DNA from: a bacterium
GTDB lineage: Bacteria; SZUA-182; DTGQ01
DNA length: 20,306 nucleotides
Assembly (NCBI GenBank): GCA_023512255.1
Contig: JAILZY010000063.1
Span: 1-20,306 of the forward strand
Direction: 5' to 3'
How positions within the stretch are numbered: the stretch's first letter is position 1; every line of letters starts with the position of its first letter. The notes beneath the pieces were generated by a model. It saw only the letters and a list, made by a program, of their open reading frames with translations. It had not been told where the DNA came from and ran no database searches. Position numbers and translations under genes: made by a program. Below are positions 1 through 8,540 of the stretch, one piece after another.

Positions 1-74
1 AACTTTCTTCTCTCTTTATTTTCTCTCCTCCCCTTTATATTTTCAACATTATTTTTTCAACATGGGGAACATCT

Positions 75-221
75 GGTCCTCTCGTTAACAAAGTGCGCAA
101 TTTGGGCGGATAAAAGATCAGCTCGTGTAATTGATTGGTTAATTATATATAATTAATTGGGTAATATTGGGTAATTATCCTACAATTAATTGTGTGTACT
201 CTTGCACTTAGCGAAAGAAGC
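75..221. mobile_element. MITE-like element, copy 1 (AT-rich, diverged)
   Basis: The left end starts GGTCCTCTCGTTAACAAAG and the right end finishes CACTTAGCGAAAGAAGC, so the ends are imperfect inverted repeats of each other. The ends match the other copies in the window (near 230, 6157, 6850, 11150 and 18668). The inside is AT-rich, has no ORF, and keeps little of the internal sequence of the other copies. No clear target duplication is visible. Confidence 0.55.
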
Positions 222-229
222 AATTAAGT

Positions 230-403
230 GGTCCTATCGCTAATAAAGGGTGCAAGCTGGGAGTGGGCACAAGGTCTGCCCCTAAAATTGATAGTGTAAT
301 TGATCCGCTGCGCACTTGGGTTACGCGGCAGGCGGCGGGCTCAGGCGGCCCGGAAGGCGATTGATCCGCTGCGCACTTGGGTTATGCACTTAGCGAAAGA
401 AGC
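230..403. mobile_element. MITE-like element, copy 2
   Basis: It starts GGTCCTATCGCTAATAAAG and ends CACTTAGCGAAAGAAGC. The inside carries the family pieces 'gggcacaaggtctgcccct' and 'attgatccgctgcgcacttg'. The latter occurs twice (about 299-328 and 360-388), so the right half seems to have been internally duplicated. It lies 8 bp from copy 1, and both are followed by 'aatt'. It has no coding capacity and would depend on a transposase supplied elsewhere. Confidence 0.6.
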
Positions 404-648
404 AATTCCCCTCCAAGGGGAAAATAAGACATCGGTGGTATAGAAATAAAAAGAAGCTTTTTACGGGAAGTTAAAGAAAGAGAAAAAGCTTACGGGAAGG
501 TAAGAAAGATAGAAAGGGAAAGAGAGAGAGCGTGTGTGAACCAGACGATTAGCCGCTCTCGGGCAAGAGAAGAGTTTTAAGACCCTTAGCGGATCTTTTA
601 CTGGATTAAGAGTAGATGAAGAGTGGATGAAGAAAAAATTTTAGCTCC
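404..648. other. Non-coding spacer with short repeats
   Basis: No ORF is supported here. Near 453-505 a purine-rich block (AGCTT, TTACGGGAAG, GAAAGA) occurs twice at about 36-bp spacing. Positions 608-618 and 619-629 are an 11-bp tandem duplication (AAGAGTAGATG / AAGAGTGGATG). The stretch lies downstream of the minus-strand lipoprotein gene. I see no convincing terminator. Confidence 0.5.
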
Positions 649-1698
649 TTATGGGTAAAGAGGCCCAAGATCAAGATGTTTCCAGAATTCAGCCGCTTTT
701 TGAGCCTGCCTTCTGGCCACCTTGTTAGTCTGCTGCCGAGCTTCATTTTGGGCCTGAATGCTGCGATATGCGGCAAAATTCTTCATTAAATGCTCAATCA
801 CCCCCTGAGGCATACTGATTAGAACGAAACTGCGGTAGACCACTTCGCCAGATGGCCGCGTTTGGTTTTCCTCATAGATTTTGCTCCCCTTGACCCTTTT
901 GGCGATCGCGGATGAGAAAAATTCCCGAAAACTGCTACTGTCGCGATTAGGATCAATGAATTTGCCAGGCAAATGATCGGATGCAGCCAGGCGCTCAAAT
1001 TTTGCCCTAACCAGCCCGCTGACATAATCCACGATTCGGGCTTTGGCATCTTCCATGGCTTTGACCCTGGAGGTTTGCTCATCAGGGCAGTCCTCGGAGG
1101 CACCAACTAGGGTAAGACAGCCATCTTGCCAGGCTGGTTTCTGGTTGATCCACTCTGGCGGTGAGGCAGATACGGGTAAGGCCGCGGCCGGCAAAGCGCT
1201 ATCTTTCTCATCAAGAGAGCTTTCAGCTTGGGTTGCCTGAGGTGGAGCTTTCTCTTGAGCTTGCGGGGTTTCCTCTTGAGCCTGCGGGGTTTTCTCCTCA
1301 GGACTGCTTTTTTCGCCATTTTGCGGCGGCTGGCCTTTTCCTTCCTCTTTGCTCTGCGGCTGACTTTTCTCCTCAGCCTGCGCGTTATGTTTTTCTTCAT
1401 GTTTTTGTTCGACCTGCGGCTGCTTTTCGAACTTGGCTTGATTTTGAATTTCTGGCCCTCCCCTGTCTCCTTCGCTTTCTCTTTCGCCTTTTTCTCCGCC
1501 CTTTTCTATGATTGGATGATGACTCGGCCCTTGTGGTTGAGTCGAATGATGGCTATGCAGGCAGCCGGGGCTAATTATCAGCAGCAGGAGCAGCAGGCAA
1601 AGCATGGGGGAGATAGACAGGCTTGGCCAAACCTTTGGCTGGTTGGATCGGTTAGCTAATCTCTCGCCTATTCTCATTAATCTTTCACCTACTCTCAT
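649..1698 (-). CDS. Lipoprotein with low-complexity stalk and LPP20-like C-terminal domain
   Basis: A 349-residue protein starting at ATG 1698, with GAGGA 8 bases upstream. A TTG five codons earlier is possible but has no better ribosome site. A basic N-terminus is followed by a Leu/Ile-rich segment ending ISPGC, a plausible though weak lipobox, so it is probably an envelope lipoprotein. Roughly residues 50-165 are a hydrophilic Gln/Glu/Lys/Pro stalk with imperfect repeats (PQAQE). The C-terminal 170 residues are globular: a 'GAS...SRVKAMEDAKARIVDYV' type stretch with regularly spaced Ala and Asp recalls the LPP20 family of envelope lipoproteins. The N-terminus itself holds a 7-residue tandem repeat (MRVGERL/MRIGERL). 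No neighbour on this strand suggests a pathway. The lipoprotein call is fairly sure; the family call is tentative. Confidence 0.75.
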   Translation of the reverse strand: MRVGERLMRIGERLANRSNQPKVWPSLSISPMLCLLLLLLIISPGCLHSHHSTQPQGPSHHPIIEKGGEKGERESEGDRGGPEIQNQAKFEKQPQVEQKHEEKHNAQAEEKSQPQSKEEGKGQPPQNGEKSSPEEKTPQAQEETPQAQEKAPPQATQAESSLDEKDSALPAAALPVSASPPEWINQKPAWQDGCLTLVGASEDCPDEQTSRVKAMEDAKARIVDYVSGLVRAKFERLAASDHLPGKFIDPNRDSSSFREFFSSAIAKRVKGSKIYEENQTRPSGEVVYRSFVLISMPQGVIEHLMKNFAAYRSIQAQNEARQQTNKVARRQAQKAAEFWKHLDLGPLYP

Positions 1699-1769
1699 TA
1701 GAGAGATCCTCAAAAATTTTTAAATTTTCCTGATCTTGGTCTTTACAATTAAATCTTGTAATTAGATCT

Positions 1770-1797
1770 ATTGTATAAATATTTATGAATTTGTCAA
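1770..1797 (-). promoter_or_regulatory. Predicted sigma-70 promoter of the lipoprotein gene
   Basis: Read on the minus strand, TTGACA (1797-1792) and TACAAT (1775-1770) are separated by 16 bp. This lies about 72 nt upstream of the ATG at 1698, in an AT-rich spacer. The -35 box is perfect and the -10 box matches 5 of 6. Confidence 0.5.
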
Positions 1798-2334
1798 TAA
1801 TTAAATTTTATCCACTAACGATTAGAATAGCTTTATGGACAAAATTTAAAAACGGCTTCACTAGCAGACGCTTTTTTAGAAGAGACCGGACACTTTTTAA
1901 GAATAGGACTAAGGACTTAGAACTGAGGGCTGAGGGCTGAGGACCCAGGTAGAGCTGGCTTCCAGCCAACTTTCCGGTTATCCACCAAGGGTGTTGGGGA
2001 GAAAATTTCAGACGGAGTCTGATCTCGGCAAGGTATTTTTTATCCCTCAAGGGTGTGGGGAAGAGAGGATGATGGTCCCGGCGATCCTGAAGAGAGGATG
2101 ATGGTCCGGCGATCCTGAACCGTCAGTATTTTATCCCCCAAGAATGTTGGAGAGAGAATATCTTTCGTTTCACCAGAGGCCCAAATTTGGCCGAATACTC
2201 CCTACCCTGTGTTTTTCTCTTTTTTATTTAAACCTCCTCCCCCCCTGTTTTGGGGCTTTGGTGAGCGAAAGCGTAAGCATTTATTTTTTATAAATCTCGT
2301 ATAAATAAAAAATGCTGGTTCAGAATCAAGCTCC

Positions 2335-2368
2335 TATTGATAATTTTATGTTATTGATAATTTTATGT
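2335..2368. repeat. Exact 17-bp tandem duplication
   Basis: TATTGATAATTTTATGT occurs at 2335-2351 and again immediately at 2352-2368. It lies in the AT-rich leader of the gene at 2422 and could change its promoter spacing. TATAAT follows at 2369-2374, but no well-spaced -35 box was found. Confidence 0.85.
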
Positions 2369-2421
2369 TATAATGATACATTATGTATTAAATAATCTAT
2401 TAATTTAAAAGGATTACTATT

Positions 2422-2632
2422 ATGGGAAATGAATATATGACCACAACAAAAGTTATTAAGAGCTTTAAGATCAATAAAGCTAGCTGGCTTAAATTGCTTC
2501 ATCTGGCTTAAATTGCTTCATAAGGGTAGAGTTAAGGCTTTCAGAATCGGCAAAATATAGTGTTTCAAACGATCCGAATTGGAAGAGGATTTACTGATAA
2601 ACATTGAACCACAGAAGGCGGTTATGAAATGA
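2422..2632 (+). pseudogene. Small excisionase/MerR-like helix-turn-helix protein, broken by a 19-bp duplication and an in-frame TAG
   Basis: The ATG at 2422 has AAAAGGA eight bases upstream. As it stands the frame ends at TAA 2509-2511 after 29 residues. The cause is an exact 19-bp tandem duplication (2484-2502 and 2503-2521, CTGGCTTAAATTGCTTCAT). Removing one copy restores a frame of about 63 codons: it reads ...WLKLLHKGRVKAFRIGKI, then TAG at 2558-2560, then CFKRSELEEDLL..., and stops at TGA 2630-2632. The 'G.VKAFRIGK..xFKRSELEE' pattern is typical of short excisionase-type DNA-binding domains, in which an aromatic residue, often Trp, stands near the TAG position. The restored stop overlaps the start of the next gene as ATGA, which suggests a former two-gene operon. 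It is probably no longer functional unless both lesions are bypassed. Confidence 0.6.
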
Positions 2633-2901
2633 GCTCTATTACAAAAGGGATAGAATTATTCAATATATTTGCGGAGACATGGGGAAAAGAAAAGGCTCAG
2701 ATTGCAATCAGAGATATTGAAGAAATAATTGATGCTAGTAAGCAAGATTTGGCGACCAAAAGCGATATTTTGGAATTAAAAAGAGAAATCAAAGAGGTTG
2801 AACTTAAAATAGAGCAGGCAAAAAATAGTACCATCAGGTGGGTTATTAGCTTTATTATCGCTCAGACAGCGGCGATTATTTCTGTCATTTTATTAAAATA
2901 A
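2629..2901 (+). CDS. Small coiled-coil protein with C-terminal membrane anchor (DUF1640-like)
   Basis: A 90-residue protein. Residues about 5-65 are charged and helical, with heptad-like spacing (DILELKREIKEVELKIEQAK) after a 'DLATKSDI' segment. The last 22 residues (WVISFIIAQTAAIISVILL) form one transmembrane helix with a short tail. The 'LATK.DI..LK.EIK...' coiled coil followed by a single helix is the layout of DUF1640/CCDC90-like small bacterial proteins, whose role is poorly known. Its ATG overlaps the restored stop of the helix-turn-helix gene by ATGA, so translation was probably coupled. The ribosome site would lie inside that gene (the AGAAGGCGG region about 10 bases upstream). No partner is apparent. 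Confidence 0.65.
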   Translation: MSSITKGIELFNIFAETWGKEKAQIAIRDIEEIIDASKQDLATKSDILELKREIKEVELKIEQAKNSTIRWVISFIIAQTAAIISVILLK

Positions 2902-3984
2902 CCTGAGTTCGCAATAAGTTATAAATAGACAGTGTGATAAAAGATTATAAGCATTGTAGGTAGGTAGAGAGGAGAAAATAAGCCGGCCAATGCAGGAGGA
3001 CATCAGCCGGCTGGTTACAGGAAGTAGAGAAAAACATGTCTATATTATTCATCGAAATATTTACACTGTTTCTTCGTTATTTTTGTACTATTTTAGCGCT
3101 TTTTTTGATTAATTTTGTAATATATTTTGGTATCTTTTGCCGACTAACTCTATTTGCCTCGCTCGCTAATGTCCATTTCCTCTCTGGCTCGCTAATGTCC
3201 ATTTCCAGCGAAAAGTCGAGTAATTTCAGTATGCCATCATTTCAGTATGCCGTCATTCTGAGCAAAAGCGATAATCCAAAGGTAAAATTACCGGGATTCC
3301 GGTGTCCACAAATGATAGACATGAGTGATGGTTTTTTGCCCTTAATCGAAAGTGCATTGATTGTAAGCTTTCGCTAAAGAATGAGGTTTTTGGCTCATAA
3401 TGGGGTTTTTGAAAGTCCCGCTATAGTCTCAAAGGTTTTCAAAAAACAGTGGGTTTTATAGATTATTCACAATAATTGTGGATAACCTGTAAGTAAGTCG
3501 GGGAGTAATTTCCTTAACTATCTGAAATATAGTTATAAATAGCATTTCAATGGCAGGTTAAAAAGGCCCCTCTGATTATCATTTCTGATTATCATTATCG
3601 AGCTAGTAACACGTAAACCATCGGTCATACGTAAACCATCACCCACATAAGCCATACCCCCACAAAAAGCTGAGCGACAACCATAATGACAACCAACCAT
3701 AATGAGTTATAACATCTCGGCCCAGGATTAATTATTTCAGCCCAGGATAATTATTTCACCTGTTCATCGCTCTCTACTATCTCAAGGTTATAAATCTTTA
3801 TGCTTTGGCACTTAATCCGGCCCTTGCACTCTTGCCAAAGCTATACTTTGGCACTTTTTCTCCGAATACCCTAGATTTTACTGGGTTTGGTATATTCTAC
3901 TGGGTTTGGTATGAAAGATAATTTTCAAAAATTTCAAGGCAGGGGAAGAGATTTCTGCAAAAGTGTAGAAAGAAAAAAGAAGAG
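2902..3984. other. About 1.1 kb non-coding region dense in short direct duplications
   Basis: The only long frame (3036-3377, +) has no ribosome site and spans two obvious DNA duplications, so I do not call it. Duplications seen: GCTCGCTAATGTCCATTTCC at 3161-3180 and 3187-3206; 16-bp tandem at 3223-3238/3239-3254; 13-bp tandem TCTGATTATCATT at 3571-3583/3584-3596; ACGTAAACCATC at 3611-3622 and 3629-3640; 20/19-bp tandem GCCCAGGATTAATTATTTCA at 3720-3739/3740-3758; TACTGGGTTTGGTAT at 3879-3893 and 3898-3912. AGCCGGC elements flank about 2981-3012. The right end is the 3' flank of ftsH. Confidence 0.65.
3946..3968 (-). repeat. Copy A of a diverged repeat shared with the right edge of the window
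   Basis: On the minus strand this reads CTACACTTTTGCAGAAAT followed by CTCTT. The same 23-bp sequence with one change is at 20231-20253 on the plus strand. Weaker similarity (GCCTTGA and beyond) continues about 30 bp in both copies. It lies just past the ftsH stop codon. Confidence 0.6.
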
Positions 3985-5925
3985 TTAGCTATCCGAATCA
4001 TCCTTTTTAAATCCCAGCAGATGATCAACTTCTTCATTTGACAGGCTCTCATGCTCTAGCAGCCCCTGAGCCAAAATATCCAGCCGATCGCGGTTTGATC
4101 GAAGGATCTGCTCGGCCCTCTTTTCCATCTCCCGCACTATTCTTTGTATTTCCTCATCAATCAGCCGGGCCGTAATCTCACTGAAATCCCTCTGCTCGGC
4201 CAGCTCCCGGCCTAGAAAAGGATGGGTCTCACCCCGTGAGAAGGTAATTGGACCGAGCCGATCACTCATTCCCCACTGGGAAACCATGCGCCGCGCTAGT
4301 CTGGTGGCCTCCTTCAGATCGTCGGCAGCTCCTGAGGTAATATCCTGAAAGACAATCTTTTCCGCCACCCGGCCAGCCAGCAAGATGGCTATCCGGTTGA
4401 GGAGATAGGTGCGGCTCAGGTTATAGCGGTCTTCCTTTGGGGTTTGCTCGGTTGCTCCCAGAGAGCGCCCACGGGGGATAATCGTTACCTTTTCAAGAGG
4501 GTCTGCCTCTGGCAGAAGTTTGGCCAGCAAGGCATGGCCAGCCTCATGGTAGGCAATAAACTTTCTCTCCCGCTCGCTGACCATCTCATCTCGCTTGACA
4601 CCCATGATGATCTTATCCCTGGCTTGCTCAAAGTCCTCAGCCTCAACCCGGCTCTTATTTTTCCGGGCAGCCAAAAGGGCTGCCTCATTGACCAGGTTCT
4701 TCAGGTCCGCGCCAGAAAATCCGACTGTTCTGGCCGCCAGCGTCTCAAGATTGACATCCTCGGCCAGCGGCATCTTACGGGTATGAATCTCCAAGATCTG
4801 CTGCCGCGCCTTCCTCTGGGGAAGCTCAAGGGTAATGTGGCGGTCAAAGCGGCCTGGCCTGACCAGGGCAGGATCGAGCACATCAGGCCGGTTTGTGGCC
4901 GCCATGACCACCACAGATTCATGAGGAGCAAAGCCGTCCATCTCGGACAGAATCTGATTCAGGGTCTGCTCCCGCTCATCATGGCCGCCTCCAAGCCCGC
5001 TGCCTCGGACGCGGCCAATAGAGTCTATCTCATCAATGAAGATGATTGAAGGGGCTTCTTTCTTAGCTCTGCTGAACATATCCCTCACCCTGGCTGCCCC
5101 GACACCGACAAACATCTCGACAAACTCAGAGCCGCTGATGCTGAAAAATGGCACCCCGGCCTCACCAGCAGTGGCCCGGGCTATCAGGGTTTTCCCAGTG
5201 CCCGGCGGGCCTACCAGCAAGATTCCCTTGGGCAACTCACACCCTAGCACTCGATATTTCGACGGTTTGCTTAAAAAATCAACAATCTCTTGAAGCTCTT
5301 TTTTGGCGTTAGATAGTCCGGCCACATCCTGGAAGGTGATCTTGATATCTGACCTAGTATAAAGTCTGGCCCTGGACTTGCTGAAGGCAAAAGGCCCTCC
5401 TGCGGCCCCACCCAGGCGGTCGCCAAGCTTCCTGCTGCCATAGGCAAAAAGGCCGATAATGAGAACCCAAGGCAGGAGAGTGAGCAGAAGGGTGCCAAAC
5501 CAGCTCCTGTCTGCTGATTCAGCCTTGATGGTAACGTTATGCTGCTCGAGCAGTTTTAAGAGCTCAGGGTCATCAAGGGCAGGCATAATGGTTTTAAACT
5601 GCCCGCTGATTCGCTCTTCTTCTTCCTGAAGGCTTTTGTCTGACCTTTGACTTACCCTAGGCGGGGTGGTTTTTTTTAGCTCCTGGGGGCTGGTTTCAAC
5701 CTTCTTGATTATTCCAGTTATTTCCCTGCCTCTGAAGGTTATTTCAGCTACCTCTCCTAGGCCCACTCTATGCTTAAACTCAGAGTAAGATATGGTCCTG
5801 GCTTCCTTACCACTGTAGATACCTAGGAAATAAACAATCAGGATAAGAAAAACAATGGGCCACAGCAGACTGCTCCACCAGCTCGGAAACCCTGATGGGA
5901 CTGGAGGTTCCCTGTTTCTGTCCAT
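3985..5925 (-). CDS. ftsH: ATP-dependent membrane zinc protease FtsH
   Basis: A 646-residue AAA+ protease that extracts and degrades membrane and unstable cytosolic proteins, working as a hexamer in the inner membrane. A first transmembrane helix lies at about 20-38. A periplasmic domain follows to about 140, with a longer Ser/Glu-rich insert near 80-110. The second helix is at about 143-163. The ATPase has Walker A GPPGTGKT (239-246), pore motif FVGVG (272-276), Walker B IIFIDEID (294-301) and the second region of homology with arginine fingers RPGRFDR (356-362). The protease has HEAGH (460-464) with the third zinc ligand probably Asp536 in [11 protein letters not shown]. All key residues are present and the length is usual. 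ATG 5925 is preceded by GAGGTG about 10 bases upstream. It stands alone on this strand, not next to tilS or folP as in many genomes. Very secure. Confidence 0.97.
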   Translation of the reverse strand: MDRNREPPVPSGFPSWWSSLLWPIVFLILIVYFLGIYSGKEARTISYSEFKHRVGLGEVAEITFRGREITGIIKKVETSPQELKKTTPPRVSQRSDKSLQEEEERISGQFKTIMPALDDPELLKLLEQHNVTIKAESADRSWFGTLLLTLLPWVLIIGLFAYGSRKLGDRLGGAAGGPFAFSKSRARLYTRSDIKITFQDVAGLSNAKKELQEIVDFLSKPSKYRVLGCELPKGILLVGPPGTGKTLIARATAGEAGVPFFSISGSEFVEMFVGVGAARVRDMFSRAKKEAPSIIFIDEIDSIGRVRGSGLGGGHDEREQTLNQILSEMDGFAPHESVVVMAATNRPDVLDPALVRPGRFDRHITLELPQRKARQQILEIHTRKMPLAEDVNLETLAARTVGFSGADLKNLVNEAALLAARKNKSRVEAEDFEQARDKIIMGVKRDEMVSERERKFIAYHEAGHALLAKLLPEADPLEKVTIIPRGRSLGATEQTPKEDRYNLSRTYLLNRIAILLAGRVAEKIVFQDITSGAADDLKEATRLARRMVSQWGMSDRLGPITFSRGETHPFLGRELAEQRDFSEITARLIDEEIQRIVREMEKRAEQILRSNRDRLDILAQGLLEHESLSNEEVDHLLGFKKDDSDS

Positions 5926-5992
5926 ACCTGAAAAACACCTCGATCACTTGAAAAATCTTCAATGTCTCAATAATATATGCTCCCTTTTGTCT

Positions 5993-6021
5993 ATTTTCGA
6001 CTTTTTCGCCAAAGGTGTCAA
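5993..6021 (-). promoter_or_regulatory. Possible sigma-70 promoter of ftsH
   Basis: Read on the minus strand, TTGACA (6021-6016) is followed after 17 bp by GAAAAT (5998-5993), a 4-of-6 match to the -10 consensus. This is about 70 nt upstream of the ftsH ATG. No clear heat-shock promoter was recognised. Confidence 0.35.
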
Positions 6022-6092
6022 CAGGTTTTGAAATTCAAAGGCATGCCTACCTGATTAGGGGTGCCCCAGATTCTACTTGTCAATCCAAGACG

Positions 6093-6118
6093 TTATAGGC
6101 TAATATTATAGGCTAATA
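6093..6118. repeat. Exact 13-bp tandem duplication
   Basis: TTATAGGCTAATA occurs at 6093-6105 and immediately again at 6106-6118. It lies between ftsH and MITE-like copy 3, in a stretch (5926-6376) with no gene. Further 'ggctaat/ggctaag' variants follow to 6152. Confidence 0.8.
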
Positions 6119-6156
6119 GATGTTGATGGTAGGGCTAATATGATGGATGGCTAAGT

Positions 6157-6291
6157 GGTCCTCTCGCTAACAAAGTGCACAAGCTGGGGGCGGGCACAAG
6201 GGCCGCCCCTACAATTAGCTTATCCGCAGGCTACAATTGATAGCGTAATTGATCCACTGCCCACTTGTGTTACGCACTTGGCGAGAAAACC
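6157..6291. mobile_element. MITE-like element, copy 3, with exact 7-bp target duplication
   Basis: The element is 135 bp, starts GGTCCTCTCGCTAACAAAG and ends CGCACTTGGCGAGAAAACC. It is flanked by GCTAAGT on both sides (6150-6156 and 6292-6298), a perfect 7-bp target duplication. Inside are 'gggcgggcacaagggccg' and 'ttgatccactgcccacttg', as in the other copies. It has no ORF, so it is non-autonomous. It lies 85 bp upstream of the BamE/SmpA-like gene and might affect its promoter. Confidence 0.75.
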
Positions 6292-6376
6292 GCTAAGTTA
6301 CTGAGGGTGAAAATTATGTGCTTTGAAAATTCTGTGTTTATTGGTATCAAAAGCTAACCAGAGGAGGGATCAACCA

Positions 6377-6754
6377 ATGAAAGGGCTCAGAAAACAGATG
6401 AGAATAAGAAAGCAAATAGCTTCGGCCTGCTTCCTGCTCACTTTGGCCGCCACCATCATTGGCTTAGCAGGCTGTGTTACCATCGGACGAGAATTTCCGG
6501 TTGAGGCTGTATCCAAGATTCAGAAGGGCAAGACGACCCGGGCTGAGATTGATCTTTTGTTTGGGACTCCGTGGCGTACAGGAATTGACGATGGGATGAA
6601 AACCTGGACCTATGCCCACTATCGCTATTCGCTTTTGGGGAGCCCGAAAACGCGCGATCTCATCGTCCGGTTTAATGATCAAGGGGTTGTGGTTTCCTAC
6701 ACCTTCAATTCGACCTATGCGGAGGATGCAACAACTATCGGAGCAAGGCCATGA
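6377..6754 (+). CDS. SmpA/OmlA (BamE)-like outer-membrane lipoprotein
   Basis: A 125-residue protein starting at ATG 6377 behind a strong GAGGAGGG site (6361-6368). An upstream ATG at 6323 in frame has no such site. A signal peptide with basic start and hydrophobic core ends in lipobox LAGC, Cys33. The mature part has the SmpA/OmlA pattern: 'VSKIQKGKTTRAEIDLLFGTPWRTGIDDGMKTWTYAHY...LIVRFNDQGVV' shows the K.GKTT..EI...FG.P segment, the W.Y strand and the final F...G.V.SY strand. In proteobacteria BamE is a lipoprotein of the BAM complex that inserts outer-membrane proteins. Many stand-alone family members have no assigned role, so the exact function is open. It sits between two MITE-like elements. 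The family call is good. Confidence 0.85.
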   Translation: MKGLRKQMRIRKQIASACFLLTLAATIIGLAGCVTIGREFPVEAVSKIQKGKTTRAEIDLLFGTPWRTGIDDGMKTWTYAHYRYSLLGSPKTRDLIVRFNDQGVVVSYTFNSTYAEDATTIGARP

Positions 6755-6770
6755 CACAAAAACAAGGCGA

Positions 6771-6842
6771 TAGCGCGTAATTGATCCGCTAATAGTGTAA
6801 TTGATCCGCTGCGCACCGTATTACGCACTTAGCGAAAGAACC
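6771..6842. mobile_element. MITE-like element, copy 4a (right-end fragment)
   Basis: Only the right part is recognisable: two close copies of 'taattgatccgct' (near 6779-6791 and 6798-6810), then GCGCAC and the end CGCACTTAGCGAAAGAACC. No left end is present. It is followed by ATTTAGT (6843-6849), which is also the left flank of copy 4b. This suggests 4b landed next to it or that the pair arose by duplication. Confidence 0.55.
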
Positions 6843-6849
6843 ATTTAGT

Positions 6850-6963
6850 GGTCTTTTCGCTAACAAAGTGCGCAAGCTGAGCGGACCCCAAGGGCCGCCC
6901 TAGACGTAGGAGTTAGGTTTAAAACCCAACCCTACCTTGTATTACGCACTTAGCGAAAGAACC
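6850..6963. mobile_element. MITE-like element, copy 4b, with exact 7-bp target duplication
   Basis: A compact 114-bp copy starting GGTCTTTTCGCTAACAAAG and ending CGCACTTAGCGAAAGAACC. ATTTAGT flanks it on both sides (6843-6849 and 6964-6970). The stop codon of the minus-strand lipoprotein gene (TAA, 6968-6966) lies within the right copy of the duplication, so the insertion is exactly at the 3' end of that gene. Confidence 0.75.
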
Positions 6964-6965
6964 AT

Positions 6966-8444
6966 TTAGTCATACCAGTAGGTTAGGTCGCGGTAGAATA
7001 GGTAAAGCATTTTCCCGGTCGCGGAGTAGGAGCAGATGAATGCTCGGTTATCGTCATCTAAGTATAAGTTGTTATCCAAGCCAATATCTCCTTCCGAAGC
7101 TACTACCTCCCGAGCCCAAAAGTCAGCTTTAAGATATGCAAGTTTAAGATTTTTCAGCGGATAGCCGCTTTTTGCCTTAATTTCATAATAGGCGATCACC
7201 GGGCAGCCTTCAGAGTCAAAAGCTAGACTGCAATAATCTCCGCACTCTGCGCTGTCATCTACCATCATGAGCTCCCAGGAAGAAAACTGCCCGTCAGCAG
7301 CAGAGGCATATCGCAAGCAATGCTTAATACCCCCTGTCGTATAGCTCTTTACATAGTAGGCCACCCCTACCCTTTTGCTCCGCTTATCCCTGGCGCAGCT
7401 TATCCAGCCTACCTCACATCCCTGCTCGATCCATTCCCTCTGCTATGTCCCATCAGATCGTTTTCTAGCCATCCGAAGCCCCTGGCTCTGGTCCGAAAAC
7501 CGTGCGAAGTGGAAAATCACCGGCTGCTCGCTCTCATCCAGGATAATAGCGCAATGGGCTCCAAAGGTATGAGGCCCGCTTCCCTCATCCTTCTCCACCA
7601 TCTGCGCACTTACTTTTTCCTCAAGGTTAGAGCGATGTTTCTTAAGGTAATAAAGATCAGCCAGATTGCTTTTATCCTGGCAGTTTTCAGAGGCCTGCTG
7701 ATAGCCCAGGTGAATATACCCTCGCGAATCAGCGATGATTGATACTTCAGCTCCGGCAAGCCTAACCAGAGAGCCGATCTCACCCTCCTCACCTTCAGCC
7801 CCAATGCAAGATGACCAAACCCCACCTGCCCTAAGACCGAGCATGGCCTGAGACTCCTGCTCTCCCTCATCCTCACTGCATCCCCTAAGCAGCCTCCCAC
7901 CTCGCCAGGCAGCCACCGGACAGCTATCGCTGCAGGTCAAAGTAAGGGCTGGAAGCAGATAATTTTTAACCCTAGCCACAGGCTCAAAAACCGCAGGCTC
8001 GAGCAGCTCCTGATCAGACGGCTGCTGATGAGCGCTCTGCCAATCCCAGACCATATAGCCGATCTGATAGTCTCCATCGGCCAAAGCACGCAGACAAAGA
8101 ATGTGTAGCCTGCCGCAGCAACCTTCCAAAATAGCCCTAATTTTTGGCCTCTGCCTCCCCTCCTCTGTTTCGATCCGGGCCAGAGGAAGCTTTCCCCAGT
8201 AATCTGTAGGCACCTTTATCGCTATCTCAGCGGGGATCGCTATCTCACCGGGCACCTCCGCAGGGGGAGCTTCGGAGCCAGGGCTTTCGCAATCATGATC
8301 ATGACTGTGCTCGCTACCGCTGCTCCCTCCCCCAAGGCATCCGCATACACATACCATGCTGAAAATACAACAGATGCCGAAAATCAAGGCTAAAGGCGAT
8401 ATAGAGTGCGATGGCCCTCCTTTTTTAATCTCGGCGCTCAGCAT
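6966..8444 (-). CDS. Predicted lipoprotein with internal beta-type repeats, interrupted by an in-frame TAG
   Basis: The start is taken at ATG 8444 (GGAGA ten bases upstream, promoter just before). The frame extends 17 codons further up, but that part overlaps the promoter. The signal peptide ends V-C-G-C36, a lipobox, so an envelope lipoprotein is likely. The first ORF stops at TAG 7445-7443 (codon 334). The same frame then runs open for 158 more codons to TAA 6968-6966, and clearly continues the protein. The C-terminal half has repeated units: 'LRMARKRSDGT-TAG-QREW', 'LRYASAADGQFSSWEL', 'LKLAYLKADFWAREVV', each followed by a CG/VG/IG turn and often '.IAYYE'-like strands, as in beta-propeller-like extracellular proteins. 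By that comparison TAG replaces a Trp or similar residue. An 18-bp in-frame tandem duplication lies at 8218-8253 (EIAI twice). Function unknown. It could be a recent pseudogene or a readthrough gene. Confidence 0.6.
7443..7445 (-). other. In-frame TAG codon inside the lipoprotein gene
   Basis: On the minus strand the codons read GGG ACA TAG CAG AGG GAA TGG. No frameshift is needed: both halves are in the same frame and 33 codons downstream of TAG are open before the next Met. One G-to-A change from TGG (Trp) would explain it. Confidence 0.85.
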
Positions 8445-8483
8445 GGCCAAAAAATCTCCAATTTCAATTAAAACAAATAATTT

Positions 8484-8513
8484 ATTATTAAACATATTTT
8501 ATAGAATAGTCAA
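8484..8513 (-). promoter_or_regulatory. Predicted sigma-70 promoter of the interrupted lipoprotein gene
   Basis: On the minus strand, TTGACT (8513-8508) and AATAAT (8489-8484) are 18 bp apart, each matching 5 of 6. Transcription would begin near 8476, downstream of the first possible ATG. This supports the ATG at 8444, which has a GGAGA site. Confidence 0.45.
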
Positions 8514-8540
8514 GCTTTAAATAATGTTAAATTAAATTAA

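Larger units (their letters stand above)
1699..2421. other. Non-coding spacer with diverged direct repeats
   Basis: No ORF here looks coding. Three diverged copies of a unit like 'TTATCC.CCAAGGGTGTTGG' start near 1978, 2039 and 2131. A near-perfect tandem duplication, 2060-2088 and 2089-2116, differs by one missing C. A short 'gagggct' repeat lies near 1925-1940. The left end holds the promoter of the minus-strand lipoprotein and the right end is the AT-rich leader of the helix-turn-helix gene. Confidence 0.6.

Noticed and set aside
75-403. CRISPR array or tandem satellite made by the repeated ends
   Set aside because: Only two units with different interiors; the repeated parts are inverted ends of elements, not regularly spaced direct repeats.
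1161-1659. Plus-strand frames opposite the lipoprotein gene
   Set aside because: They are antisense to the low-complexity stalk; the Leu/Phe-rich translations are mirror images of Gln/Glu/Lys repeats.
1808-2050. Open frame of 80 codons on the minus strand
   Set aside because: It lies across intergenic direct repeats, has no ribosome site and no recognisable protein pattern.
3036-3377. Open frame of 113 codons on the plus strand
   Set aside because: No ribosome site, mixed hydrophobic start with no family resemblance, and it spans two DNA duplications that occur without regard to frame.
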